Of a stretch of DNA of 64,000 bases, positions 11,040 through 22,319 are shown in pieces (within the stretch, counting starts at the first letter, position 1; each line of letters opens with the position of its first letter). The stretch is from Calliopum simillimum. Its lineage: Eukaryota; Arthropoda; Insecta; Diptera; Lauxaniidae. The stretch covers positions 37,856,101-37,920,100 of the forward strand of contig OX638371.1 of the NCBI GenBank assembly GCA_951812925.1, in the 5' to 3' direction. The notes below the pieces were generated by a model, which made no database searches, was not told the origin of the DNA, and saw only the letters and a list, made by a program, of their open reading frames with translations. A program made the translations under genes and the position numbers.

Positions 11040-11300
11040 TTCCGTTTTTAATTACGCACTCAAAAAATTGCATGCCGAAATCTCTTTTATGGAGAGTGAT
11101 ATGATCGACAAATAGTTTTCATTATATGTAAAAAATTTAACGTTTAAGAGTTATTAAAGAAAACCGATTTTTTTACATTTATCGCAGCTCAAGAGGTTTT
11201 TATTGAATAACTCCTAAACGTTAAATTTTTTTGACAAATAATGAAAATTATTTGTCGATCATATGACTCTCCATAAAAGAGATCTCAGCACTTTTTGTAG
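11040..11300. repeat. foldback repeat, ~95-bp arms
   Basis: The arms 11070-11165 and 11195-11300 are inverted copies sharing AATCTCTTTTATGGAGAGT, ATGATCGACAAAT and AACGTTTA. Related inverted repeats occur at 54640-54925 and within 56957-57840. Confidence 0.7.
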
Positions 11301-12790
11301 TATGACTTATGGCCACATTTTGATTGCCACCCCGGCATAAATATAACAACTATGCGTAAAAATTAGATTTCGGTTAAAAAACAGATGTGTACAGTAATGG
11401 TGCTGCCTGATCTTGTACTATTACAATCTATAACAATTGCCGGCAGTGTTACCAAATTGAAATGCATAGTACAATTCAATACTTATTCACTTTGATTTAA
11501 TGCAATATCGTTAGAGTCGATGCGTATTGAGATGGGAATAATGTACAAGTAAATTTGAATTTAGACTGCTGATGCAGATAAACGCTGTCGTCTGTCCATG
11601 CTATAAAATAAAAGTTTTATTCTACAGAATTTTCTCCTTCATTTGAGATAAAGAACATTAAAATGTAGATTAGGTAAGGTAAGCACGGGAGATAACAGAT
11701 AGCATCATAACTAAGGAGGCAGTGGGACCCTTTGTATAATCGGATCATAGCTTAGTTATCAAGAGAGTCGAAGAAGTGACTTTCGAACACCATATAACTA
11801 TTCGATGTCAGGATTTTTACAACTTCTGCAAAGATCTCCAACATCAGTTAGCCCCAATCTTGAGGATTGCTTCCTTATAAAACAATGAACTGTAATGACC
11901 CTTATAACCCTGTGTTAAAGTGGCCATATCACCCTTGCCGTAGAACATGTTGTTAATATTACCAGCACCATGCGCAGTAATTGCTTTTGGGGGGAGTTTT
12001 TCATATGATTAATTTTATTTCATTTTAATATTTTTAAATCATAAATAATTTATATGGGAAAAAGATCTTCGTGTGGGGGGTTTGAACCCACTGCACGGGC
12101 CTGTAAGTCACACCATCTAAAATAAGCCCAAAAAATACATTTTGAGTCAATGTTAGCTCTTATTAATGCAAGTGTCAGTTGAAGACTCTTTGCTAGCAAG
12201 TTTGTCTGCATTTTCATTGCCAACATCCCAGCACTTACACCAGACTCCATTTTTGAAGCATCAGTTTATATTCCTTTAGAATTTAGAATCAAAATCCAAC
12301 TTTAGCTTTCAGGTATTTTCACTTGAGAATAAGTTGGGAACGTTCAAGTGGGATTGATGTTAACAGTTCCACTATCAATATCACAGCCAGGGAATTTTAC
12401 GAAAAAATGCTACCATGGCCCGAAGGTTTTGATCTCCAAGAACCAAATTCCTTTCACCTTATTGCACCTTTTGCTGCAACTCCTTTAGCGTAAATATCAA
12501 GATGGATTTTAAAAACTTCCAATTTGAAATTTGTGTAAATTTCTGAAGAGAATAAGATATCTCCCATGAAAGTAGTACATTCTTATATATTACAAGCTTT
12601 CTGAAGTAAAACTTATTTGGCCGCACCAAGAATAAAATTTTGAAGGTTGTAGTGTAGTACTGATTGTGAAAGCCGCATACTGGTCGGAAGTGAACATAAT
12701 CAAATAAGTGCCACGTTTACTTTTCAAAAATAAGTTGCACTTCTTACACGAGAACTGTGCAGTAATCTTATTTTTTTAGTAATTTTTTTT
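11301..12790. other. unassigned sequence with one tRNA-like T-arm
   Basis: Nothing coding is recognised. On the minus strand, 12072-12120 has a good T-arm (GTGGG TTCAAAC CCCCAC) with a weak upstream region, possibly a SINE or tRNA fossil. Confidence 0.35.
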
Positions 12791-12792
12791 TT

Positions 12793-12937
12793 TTATGCAG
12801 GGTGTAATCGATAAGTTTACGAAGCTTCTGAGAGGTAATAGAGGAGGCCTAGACAAAAGATAGCACACTTAATGGGGGTCTAAAATGTGCCTCCTCTTGC
12901 ACCTCCCAGAAGCTTCGTAACCTTATCGATATATAAA
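12793..12937. repeat. 145-bp foldback with TATCGATAAG-type ends
   Basis: The left arm ATCGATAAGTTTACGAAGCT and right arm (inverted) ATCGATAAGGTTACGAAGCT are followed by CTGAGAGGT / CTGGGAGGT. It looks like a minimal two-ended member of the dispersed family seen at 6903. Confidence 0.75.
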
Positions 12938-13585
12938 ATCACATACACGAACAATTTTGAACCTTAGGAAACATTTAAGTGTAAAAATTTAGTTTGAAAA
13001 ATTTATAAATTCGGAATAAAATTTCAAATACTCAAATTCGAAAAAAATAATCAAAAATATTTATAAGTATGTGAATATCATGTAAATTTCAAAAAAAGAA
13101 GAAGAAAATCAAAAGACAACTGCAAGAATACATAAATAACAAATTTGTATACCTTTTTTGGCATACAAAGCATGGTTGCACCCCCTGCCCAGCTAAGTAG
13201 CCAAAATCCCCTCACTCGTTTTTTTTTTCCTTGTGTGGTAAATAATTTATGAACAAATTTAACCGAGTGTTAAATTTGCACTAAAAAATTCCAAGCACGT
13301 TTGTGTTTTGTGGCAATGGTTTTACAGCACACACACACACCGACATACAGGACTCACAGTCGTATACAAACAAATACTTTTACGTTGCATTCATGCTCAT
13401 ATTTGCACATACACACACACATGTAAACATGTATGTACGTATGGTTTCGTAATTTAGTAAACGTATGCGTTTATCATTGTGTGAGCGTGGTTTCCTCTTT
13501 TTTCCTTTAATATGCGATAACTCAGCATGCAGTGTGAAGTAAAATGGCGGTAACTGCCTAAGGAGAAAAAGAGCACTTCATCAGA
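12938..13585. other. AT-rich spacer with CA microsatellite
   Basis: Contains ACACACACACAC near 13328 and 13410 and no gene. Confidence 0.5.
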
Positions 13586-13589
13586 AATT

Positions 13590-14740
13590 TCTTAGAAATG
13601 AAATAAGCGTCGAAATATGTGTGGGCGAAAAGTGCAGAGATATGTTTCATCAAAGAAGCGTCGCCAAAAAGTGTAGAAAAACGTGTTATCAAATAAGTGT
13701 CTAAAACAATATCGCCAAAAAAGTGTCGCCAAATAAAGTGTCGTAAAATGTGTCACCAAAAGAGTACCTACCGCCAAAAAAAGTCAAAATCGCGTCGCTA
13801 AAAACAGGGTCGAAAATGGCACCACCAAAGAAAGTGCCAAAAATGTGTTGCCAAATAAGTAGTGGAAAATGTCTGACCAAAAAAGTGTCACACAAAAAAG
13901 TATCAAAAAATGTGTAGTCAAAAAAGTGTAACCAAAATAGTATCGCTAAAAAAGTATCATCCAAAAAAGTACCATCAAGGAAAGTGTCAAAAAATTTGCT
14001 GCCAAAAAAGCATCGAAATTTATTTTGTCAAAAAGTATCGCTAAAAAAATATCGAAAAATGTGTCATCAAAAAAGTTTCATCAATTAATTATCGGCAAAA
14101 AAGTATCGGAAGGCAAGTCAGAAAATGTGTCGCCCAAAAAGCATCGAAAAATGTGTTGCCAAAGAAGTGTCAAAAAATTTGTGACCAGAAAAAATGTCGC
14201 CAAAAAAGTATTAAAAAAAATGTCGTCAAAAAGTGCCTTTAAAAAGGATTGAAAAAATAGTGTCTTGATACTTTTTTGGTATGAACAAATTTTTTTCCAA
14301 AATGTGCCAAAAATGGGTACCAAAGAGAATCGCTGAAAAACTATCGAACAATGTGTCATCAAAAAATTATCGGAAAGAAAGTGTCAAAAAATGTGTCGTC
14401 AAAAAAAGTGTCGTAAAAAGTATCGAAAAATGGGGCACCAAAAATATTGTCTTTTGATACTTTGTTGGTATCATAAAAATTTTTTCCCAAAAAAGTGCCA
14501 AAAATGGGTTACCAAAAGAGTATCGCAAAAAAAGTATAGAACAATGTGTCGGCAAAAAAGTATTGTCAAAAAATTATCGGAAAGAAGTGTCAAAAAATGT
14601 TTCGCCTAAAAAGAGTCGTAGATTTTGTCACCAAAAGAGTGTCGCTAAGGAAGTGTCAAGAATCGTGTCACTAAAAAAAGTGTCAAAAAATATGTCAACA
14701 AACAACGTGTCTCTAAAAAATTGTTGAAAAATGTGCATAG
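13590..14740 (+). repeat. ~15-18 bp degenerate minisatellite, unit AAAGTGTCGCCAAAA
   Basis: About 1.1 kb of diverged short units of the form AAAAGTGTC(G/A)CCAAAAA, with variants GTATCG and TGTGTCATC. The overlapping ORFs on both strands (13592-14609) are periodic translations of this unit, rich in Lys/Ser on plus and Phe/Leu/Thr on minus. They are not genes. Confidence 0.85.
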
Positions 14741-14788
14741 CACCAGAGTGATTTCCCTTCGATAAGGAGTGTTAGAACATTCCAATAA

Positions 14789-15148
14789 CACTGGTCTACA
14801 CGATTTTCAACTGGTGCAACCAAATAGTGTTCCTAGAGTTATTTGGTGCGCTGAATTCGATTCAAAAGTGAATGGTAGTGTTTGAACAATGTTGTTGGGT
14901 CCGTTTCACGTATAAGAGTCCAGCAATAGCCTGCCAGCATGCTTTTGTCCCAACAAATACGTAGTGCATTTTTTGGAAATTTTGTTTTTTTATTTATTTA
15001 TTAATGAGTAGTATAACGAACATAAATAACCTTATATAAAGAGAACTAGACCTGTTGGCACCAGATTTGAATTCAGCGCACCCAAATTACTTAAGAAACA
15101 TCATCCTCTTCTCAAGTCGAAATTTTTTTCGAAATTTGTAGACCAGTG
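14789..15148. mobile_element. CACTGGTC-TIR element, 3-bp target duplication (copy 1)
   Basis: The ends CACTGGTCTACACGATTTTC and, inverted, CACTGGTCTACAAATTTCG are flanked by TAA at 14786-14788 and 15149-15151. Subterminal blocks TTATTTGGTGCGCTGAATTC (left) and GAATTCAGCGCACCCAAATT (right) match copy 2 at 43728-44746. 360 bp, non-coding. Confidence 0.85.
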
Positions 15149-15151
15149 TAA

Positions 15152-15915
15152 CATACTGAACCCTTACAAGTAATCGCTAATAAGAGTCAATGTACCTGCT
15201 GTAAGCACTTATAAATTTTTCTCCTGGGTTGCTATTGTTGGTAACCCTTCTTTATTGCTCATTTTGTTGTGGAGGTGAAATTTTTGTATGCAATGCACAC
15301 TTATGCATTTGTTTGTTTGTCTAAGTGTTTGTTTTTCTGTGGAGGATATAAGTGTGCACAAAAAACATTCCGTGATCGAAAACGCAAGGGATTATATTTT
15401 TCTCAAAATATTTTACATATTTTTTTTGAAACGAAATTTTGTATACATGCAACAAAATTCATAAATTTTATTTACAGTAAGTTTTTTCTTTTGAGCGAAG
15501 ATAAATAGATTGGACAATGTATGGAAATGTATGCGAGCGCCATTAATATGTCAGTTTCTGTCATACTCTTGATGCTTTTTCGTGTGATACTACTATTATC
15601 TATCCAATAACACTATTTACAGCCAAAATGTACAAGAAATTCCACTATTTATTTTTGATGCACTTTGGTCCCCTTAGCTCAAAAATAACAAAAAAAAAAA
15701 TTTTTATGCATGGGATTTCGAGATATGAACTTTTGAAATTCTTTTCCAATTTTTTCGAAGATGGTATTTCATTTTAAGTCATGTCTCAAATCATAAATAT
15801 CTGTTTTGGCTGCACTTATTATTAAACTAAAGATAATCAAATTTCCAATAATTGCTTGTATCATTATTTTTTCAGCAGATAAATTGTCGAAAATCGAAAA
15901 AAATTGTTTCTTATT
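15152..15915. other. unassigned AT-rich sequence
   Basis: The ORFs at 15269-15508 and 15806-16177 have no recognisable domain. The second runs into the foldback arm. Confidence 0.45.
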
Positions 15916-15921
15916 TGGAAT

Positions 15922-17015
15922 ACATGCGGTCGGAAAAAAGTTTTTTACTCAAAACCAAGGCATCTTACGAAAAAAGTGTATAAGGAAAAAAATGCTTATA
16001 ATCGTCCTCCAAAGAAAACATGCATATAATTTTTTTCACAATTTTTGGGAACAATTTTTAATTTTTCAAAAATTTGTTAAAAAAGAAAAAAAAAAAAAAT
16101 TAAAAAAGGATCCAAAAAATTCTTGGACGATTCTAAGCATTCCCAGTGTGCCAAACGAACTCGTTTCGAATCAGTAACGGGTTCTTATTTTTATACTTTT
16201 TATCCGTTACGGAATCCGTTACTGACCTGTTAGCGGGAGAAATTCCTCTAAAAAAGCGAGTCCGTTTTGAATTCGAGCTTATGAGTTCAAAACGAATTCG
16301 CTTTTAATAATGTTAATGCTGTTTATAAAAAAAAAGATAAATAAAAAAAAAAGTGTTGAAGCGATTATTTTTAATAAAAAAAAAAAAAAAAAAATTCACT
16401 ACTAATCGGGGAGCGAACCCGGGCTCCCGGGGTATTGATTTAAAAACAGCAGACTCTAGGCAAATAGGCTATTGACCTATATGATGTAGACTTATCTGAT
16501 GTTGAGATATAAAGTTTGTATATTAAAAAAATTACTGTTGTTTGTTTTTTATAAGTATTCTGTGTTGTTTCTCTTCCCTTCTGTTGATAATAAATATTAC
16601 CCAAAACTGGAATCAAAAATAAAAAATGTGGACTTTTATCCTTTTTTTCATTTTATTTTTTAATTGCTAACGAGCGTTTCAAAACATTTTCTTTTTGTTA
16701 ATATACAGCATTAACATTATTAAAAGCGAATACGTTTTGAATTCGTTTCAACGTACGTTTCGGATTCGAAACGGGTCCTGCATGCGGATTTACCCAAGTT
16801 CGAATCCTATCATAGGCGGATCGTTACATTTTTTTTTTCTTTAAACCCAGCATTAACATTATTAAAAGCAAATCCGTTTTGAATTCGTTTTTGATGTACG
16901 TTAAGAATTCATAACGGATCCTCATCCGTTTTGCACATTGGGTTTTTTTTGCCTTATACACTTTCTTTATAAGATGCCTTGGTTTTGAGTAAAAACAGTT
17001 TTTCCGACCGCATAC
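15922..17015. mobile_element. foldback element with paired tRNA-like modules
   Basis: Outer arms 15922-15992 and 16938-17015 are inverted copies (ATGCGGTCGGAAAAA, ACTCAAAACCAAGGCATCTT, GTGTATAAGG). Inner arms share TCCGTTTTGAATTCG and AAGCGAATTCGTTTTGA-type blocks (16260-16320 and 16700-16900). Between them lie a reverse module with B-box GGTTCGCTCCCC (16408-16419, minus) followed by a long T-run, and a forward module with AAGTTCGAATCC (16796-16807) followed by T10. This is the same divergent layout as the CACTGAG family, with unrelated ends. Confidence 0.7.
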
Positions 17016-17122
17016 ACAAAATTTTCATGTTCTAGTGGCCATATTTTGGTAAATTTTTAACCTAAGAAATTTTTCAATGAAGCATATTAAATGAAATTTT
17101 ATCTAGGTACTTTTTTTAACCT

Positions 17123-17140
17123 TTAACCCATTAACAGCTG
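17123..17140 (+). repeat. piggyBac-like terminus, TTAA-CCCATTAACAGC
   Basis: The TTAA at 17123-17126 is followed by CCCATTAACAGCTGACCCCC, matching the first 12 bases of the ends at 2665 and 18651. It lies ~350 bp upstream of the piggyBac-like C-terminal fragment and may be the left end of that element. No matching right end was found. Confidence 0.5.
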
Positions 17141-17477
17141 ACCCCCGATTTCTTCTTCCGATTTTGACAAAACTTCATGCAGACGTTACTTTGGCTATTT
17201 ATATTAAAGTTGTTTTTTTCTACCCACTTTTCTGTTAAGGGGCTCTAAATTTTATTTTTTTTTTCTGATTTATTTGACGAAAACAGTTTCTCCGCCATAA
17301 GAAAATATCTTATTTGTTAGAGTAGGCCATAAATTCAAACCGTCCTATGATTTTTTTGGTAACAGTTCCTAAAAATTATCGCTGTACTTGTGGCAAAGAT
17401 GTCATAAATGTTTAACAGATGCATGGACAAATTAGTGCATTCGATTGAAAAATTGATAAACGTTGCCATTGCAAGCA

Positions 17478-17696
17478 ATGGAGGTAAAACAGAGTGGATG
17501 TGTGGAATGCAAAGTGAATTTACATCCAAAGGACTGTTTTATCCAGTTTCATGATGGCACTTCAAGAGAACACAGCAAAACTGAAATGACTAAAGAACAT
17601 AGAATGACACTGCTTTTGCATAGCAGGGTTTCGGATCTTATTTCGAGATTTCACGAAGATAGTACCAGATTCTCTGAATTGACTCTAATTTTCTAG
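17478..17696 (+). pseudogene. piggyBac-like transposase C-terminal fragment
   Basis: The ORF from the ATG at 17478 reads SGCVECKVNLHPKDCFIQFH and then a poorly conserved tail. A terminal C..C..(x)LHP..CF..(F/Y)H pattern is the cysteine-rich C-terminal domain of piggyBac-family transposases. Only this tail survives; the DDD catalytic core is absent and upstream sequence back to 17140 has stops. Proximity to a TTAA-CCCATTAA end supports the assignment, but the match is short. Confidence 0.5.
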
Positions 17697-17699
17697 ACA

Positions 17700-18244
17700 T
17701 GAAAGTGCAAAGTTTGCTGTTTTTCGCCATATTTGAAGTTATATCATACTTACAGTATACACGTAATTAAATTTTGTTAAAAGCACACGACATGCATAAT
17801 CTTCCTCAATAAACTTTACCTTCGTAATTGGATCATTACTTTCCAAATTAACATCTATCGAATAAATCTCAATTCCAAACAAATATAATTAAGTCCTTTT
17901 TAGATATCGTTTGAATAACGATTTTCACTGTAACAGTACCTAATATAGCTTCAAATGTGTCTTAAATAGAAAATTTCGCAATTTAAGCAAGGATATATTA
18001 CAAACTAGAGTCAATTCAAACGAATAAATGATACCCTGGGTACATAATGACTTTATTGAATCAATTTTTTACTCAAAAAACTGAGGCCCGGGAAAATTTT
18101 TTTTTTTTTTGTAGCCCTGTGTAAATTCTGTTATAACCAAATATTTTAAATAATACTAAATAAGAATTATTTAATAATAATTTAATGTTTTATTACAAAA
18201 AAATCTGCATTATTACTAAAAAAATAAAAAAATAGTTGTTATTG
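17700..18244. other. unassigned AT-rich sequence
   Basis: No feature recognised. Confidence 0.5.
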
Positions 18245-18651
18245 TTGAAACCCACTAACGGCGATATGGGTATTTAAATACCCATGCCATACAATCGTAC
18301 CTGTATTCCATATAAGTAGTTCGACCACGGTAAAATTAATTTTGTATGATAGAGGACACCTAAAGCTATTAGGGATCAAGAGCATTTTCTGATTTTACGC
18401 TCTCACAATTTTCCAGAGACATTTCCATCAAATTTTGCGACTTTTGTAAAATTGCTGACCTTTGACCCGCATGCCACTCCCCAAGACATTACGCTATATG
18501 ACTCCCAAATTTTTCTTCAGTGGTCCTACCCTTTCTTTACATGCGCCTTTAAACTAATACGCGATATCTCTTACCTGGATCTAGCTAGAATTGTTCTAAG
18601 ATAACTCTTTTCTTAGGTATTTAAATACCCAATAGCCGTTAATGGGTTAAA
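18245..18651. mobile_element. piggyBac-like MITE with TATTTAAATA palindromic ends
   Basis: The right end reads inward from TTAA as CCCATTAACGGCTATT and then GGGTATTTAAATACC. The left end reads CCCACTAACGGCGATA and then the 18-bp palindrome TGGGTATTTAAATACCCA. The right flank keeps TTAA; the left has GAAA in its place. About 400 bp, non-coding. Confidence 0.8.
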
Positions 18652-18659
18652 GTTTGTTT

Positions 18660-19745
18660 TTTTTGGTCCAAAATTTTTAGCATAAGAATTTCTTTTTAAA
18701 TTTTTTAAGTAAACTATTTGGATGGCAAATATCATTCTCTAAAAAAATGTTGTAATTTGGCTTCGTTCGCGAGATATATTGACAAGATGGCATTTCGCCC
18801 CCTCTCTTCGATTTACATCCTCTAATTTAATAGCACTCTGCGGTTTTTTCTTCTTCAATTACACATTTACCGATTTCTGTAACAAAAACCCGCAAACGTC
18901 TTAGTTTCTTTTTGGAATGTTTTTTATGGGTCTTTTAGACCCCTTTTTCCAGAAACCTGTTTGAAATGGGTTAAAACATTCCCCACAAAAGTTCTACAAA
19001 AAATTTCACTAGGGGCCACCAAAAAATAAAATACCGTCCGACGGTGGCAACCCTATATGGTAGCGCACGTGCAACAAAAGCTCATGCTAAACACAACATT
19101 AAACAAAGGTACCACGATTTTGAGGGTTGTAAAATGCATTAAAATTTGCTTTTGAATAGAAATATTTTGAAAAAATAAAATTGACTTTAAAAAAGATATA
19201 TAGCTTCTTATACACCTAAAATATAATTTTTTTTTCAGTGCATTTTTTTTTTCAAAAGCTCATACTTTTTTACGCTAATCCTCAAAATTTCATTAAAATC
19301 GGATAAAAATCCGTGGAGCTATAAATTTTTAAATATGTGAGTATCTCAATGTTGCATCGAACTTCCTATGGCCGCCATTTTGGATTTTTTTTGGAATTTC
19401 GGAAACTCATTTTACAACAGTCATATGTATGCCAAATACTAATTTTTCACCAATTTTCAAAAAAATCAGAGATATCAACCTAAATCTTAATCAATTACAC
19501 AAAGATTGACCCATAGATAACTGTCGTTATTGAAACATTGGCCAACGACACAGGAGCCCTGAAGTTGTCAAAATCGCTTTACCGTCACTGTCCTTGGCGA
19601 CATTTATTCAAAAATAAGAAACAATTTTTTTTTCGACAAAAAGTTGTCTTTCACACCTGCAAACAGCACTGTGAGCGGAAAAAATACAAGTTCTTTTTTT
19701 GAAACTTACAGTGAAAAATTAATTATATTAAATTAATTAATTAAA
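18660..19745. other. unassigned AT-rich sequence
   Basis: No ORF of note. A lone TGGGTTAA near 18967 resembles the piggyBac-like terminus but has no partner. Confidence 0.45.
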
Positions 19746-19749
19746 AAAA

Positions 19750-19930
19750 AAAACATTGCACCTGAGGGGGTCTAAAATGTACACCTCAGGAGTTGTAGGG
19801 TTAAAACTGATTTTCTGACTTATTTTAGAAAAAAATTTTATTGGGCCACCTGTTTTGGGGAATTGTATGGGCTTTCTAAAAGTGTATTTAATCTATAGGG
19901 TGTAAAAGGATTTCGAAAATATCTGCACCG
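19750..19930 (+). repeat. internal fragment of the dispersed 6903 family
   Basis: GCACCTGAGGGGGTCTAAAA, GTAGGGTTAAAACTGATTTT and TTTTATTGGGCCA match 6985-7080 in order. No terminal sequence is present. Confidence 0.7.
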
Positions 19931-21670
19931 TATAAGTTGATATTTTAATTTTTTTCCTTTTTTTGACTTTGACGGCCATTTTAATACCAAAAAGGTCCTA
20001 TTAACATACCCTTTTTTTGAATCTACGTTAAATTTCCTTTAATTCGGTGGTACCTTTGCCATATCAAATTTTTTAATTGAGGTCAGAAAAAAATACTTTA
20101 CCCTTTGCCTGTTCTGTTTAGCAGCATTTATACTTCTAATCAAAACTTTTGTCTGCTGATTGGAAATAGAAACGAACTTTAACTACTTGATGTCTTTGGC
20201 CATAATCTCGGAGCCTTAGATTCTTGGCGATTATATATTTGTTATATCGTTGGAATCAGTTACTCATTAGCTCCTGACATTCAAACTTTTAGAATTATCT
20301 GATAGCCCCATTCTGAGCAAGTGCCAGACAGATTTTAGTATGAAATCATATCAGCATCTTGATCTTGAAAAATTACCATGAACCAAGACCAATTTTGCTC
20401 ATCACTAAAAGTTAATTTTTTTCAATCGATTTCGATAGCCAAATCTAACCTTAACAGGCGTAAGATCACCGTTTTTCAATTGGATTCCTGCTTTTTGAGT
20501 TATAAGCCTTTAAGGTAAAGCTATCTCTCTATAACATACAAAGGATTTTTCGGGATCGTGGGAACTTGGCTTGAAGTAAATAAATTTGGCTAACCGAATC
20601 CATTAACAAGAGTTAATTTTACTAGTTGATGTTTTTGTTATATAGCTTGAATTAGACCTCAAAACAGTAATTTTTGCACGTTTAGGTACGGATAGATAAC
20701 TTAGGATTCTGACTTATAGAAAAAAAAACCAAGCTGAAATTCGTAACTAAAAGGTTCCAATCCAGAGGAAACGTTCGAACGTTGGCTATTTTTTGGAAAA
20801 TATTATATTTTTCCAATAGCTTGAAAAACAAAAGACTTCCTGGAGAAATAAAAAATTCCATAAACTTCATAAGCCAGATGAATTCAATGTTACAATTTAC
20901 GAAAATCCCCTGTTGTCAATTAAAGGACGAAGGCATTTCAAAATGAAAAGAATAGGGGAAAAAAAAACTTCTGTTTACGTGCCAATGCTGAAAAATAGAA
21001 TCCAATAATTGTAAACAAGTTGACAGCTGTCGTCCTGCACAAAAAACTTCCAAAATTACATTGCCAAAATTGTGGCCTCAGCTGCTCACTAGCATTTTAA
21101 TACGCGCTGACCTCATTTCGCTGCCAACTTAATAATTTCTTCACAACAAAATTGAAAATTGATATCTTGACAAAATCAAAATCAACTCAATTTTGTAGAT
21201 TTACAAAATGAAACTGAGACGACGATGACAACGACGATGACGGTGACGGGGCGAAAGTGAAATTCAAAGGAACTGGAAAAAGTAAATTCGTTGCTGATAA
21301 AATCAAATCACGAATACCGACCGGATGCCTCATCAGCATTAAGTTGCTGAGTATTGCTGAGTTTCAAACTTTTTTTGTAATAATAATAGCAACAACAAAA
21401 GCAACAACTATGTTGCTGATATCCTTAGACAACAAAAAAAATACCACAAGTGTAAAAGGTGATAGAGACGATGGAAAAACTTTTTAGAGCAACAGTGAAA
21501 GTGACATTGAAATTTTAACGAAATACACGTAGCGATGTTGCACAGTGTATTGGCATGCAGTTGAAGTTTGTAAAAAAAAAATAAATTTTCAAGGTTCTGA
21601 TGTTGGTCATAGTAGTGTTTCTCGACCAACATCCTGTAGCAATTTTGGCAATGATTTTATGTTTCTAATG
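19931..21670. other. unassigned sequence, possible host spacer
   Basis: Contains GACGAT- and CAA-rich tracts near 21215-21410 and no supported gene. The ORFs at 20682-20870, 21257-21487 and 21408-21632 overlap on opposite strands and have no recognisable domain. Confidence 0.4.
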
Positions 21671-21672
21671 TC

Positions 21673-22310
21673 AAGGTCAAGGCCAAAACCAAGACCAAGG
21701 AAAAAGGCCCAAGGATCATCAAGGATCTAGGACCAAGGACCAATGAAAAAAGTCCCAGGAACTTCAAGGATCAAAGACCAAGGAAAAGACTAAGGAGCAA
21801 GGACCAAAAACCAAGGGCCAACTACCAAGGAGCAAGGACCAAGGACCAAGGACCAAGGACCAAGGACCAAGGACCAAGGACCAAGGACCAAGGGCCAAGG
21901 GCCAAGGGCCAAGGGCCAAGGGCCAAGGACCAAGGACCAAGGACCAAGGACCAAGAACCAAAGACCAAGGACCAAGGACCAAGGACCAAGGATCAAGGAT
22001 CAAGGATCAAGGACCAAGGACCAAGGACCAAGGACCAAGGACCAAGGTCCAAGGACCAAGGACCAAGGACCAAGGACCGAGGACCAAGGACCAAGGACCA
22101 AGGACCAAGGACCAAGGACCAAGGACCAAGGACCAAGGACCAAGGACCAAGGACCAAGGACCAAGGACCAAGGACCAAGGACCAAGGACCAAGGACCAAG
22201 GACCAAGGACCAAGGACCAAGGACCAAGGACTAAGGACCAAGGACCAAGCACCAAGGACCAAGAACCAAGGACAAAGGACCAAGAACCAAAGACCAAGGA
22301 CCAAAGACCA
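21673..22310 (+). repeat. 7-bp satellite (CCAAGGA)n
   Basis: Near-perfect tandem CCAAGGA over about 21835-22245, with diverged edges and a patch where GGGCCAA replaces GGACCAA (21888-21920). Because 7 is not a multiple of 3, each frame encodes the same 7-residue period, giving five overlapping minus-strand ORFs of SLVLGPW repeats. None has an initiation context or other protein feature, so they are not annotated. Confidence 0.95.
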
Positions 22311-22319
22311 CTACATGGA

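Noticed and set aside
13592..14609. Six ORFs on both strands, Lys/Ser- or Phe/Leu-rich
   Set aside because: Periodic translations of the minisatellite unit; no domain or start context.
17128..18651. A single 1.5-kb piggyBac element from the TTAA at 17123 to the TTAA near 18651
   Set aside because: The right end pairs better with 18245, and inner sequences of the two ends differ after 12 bases.
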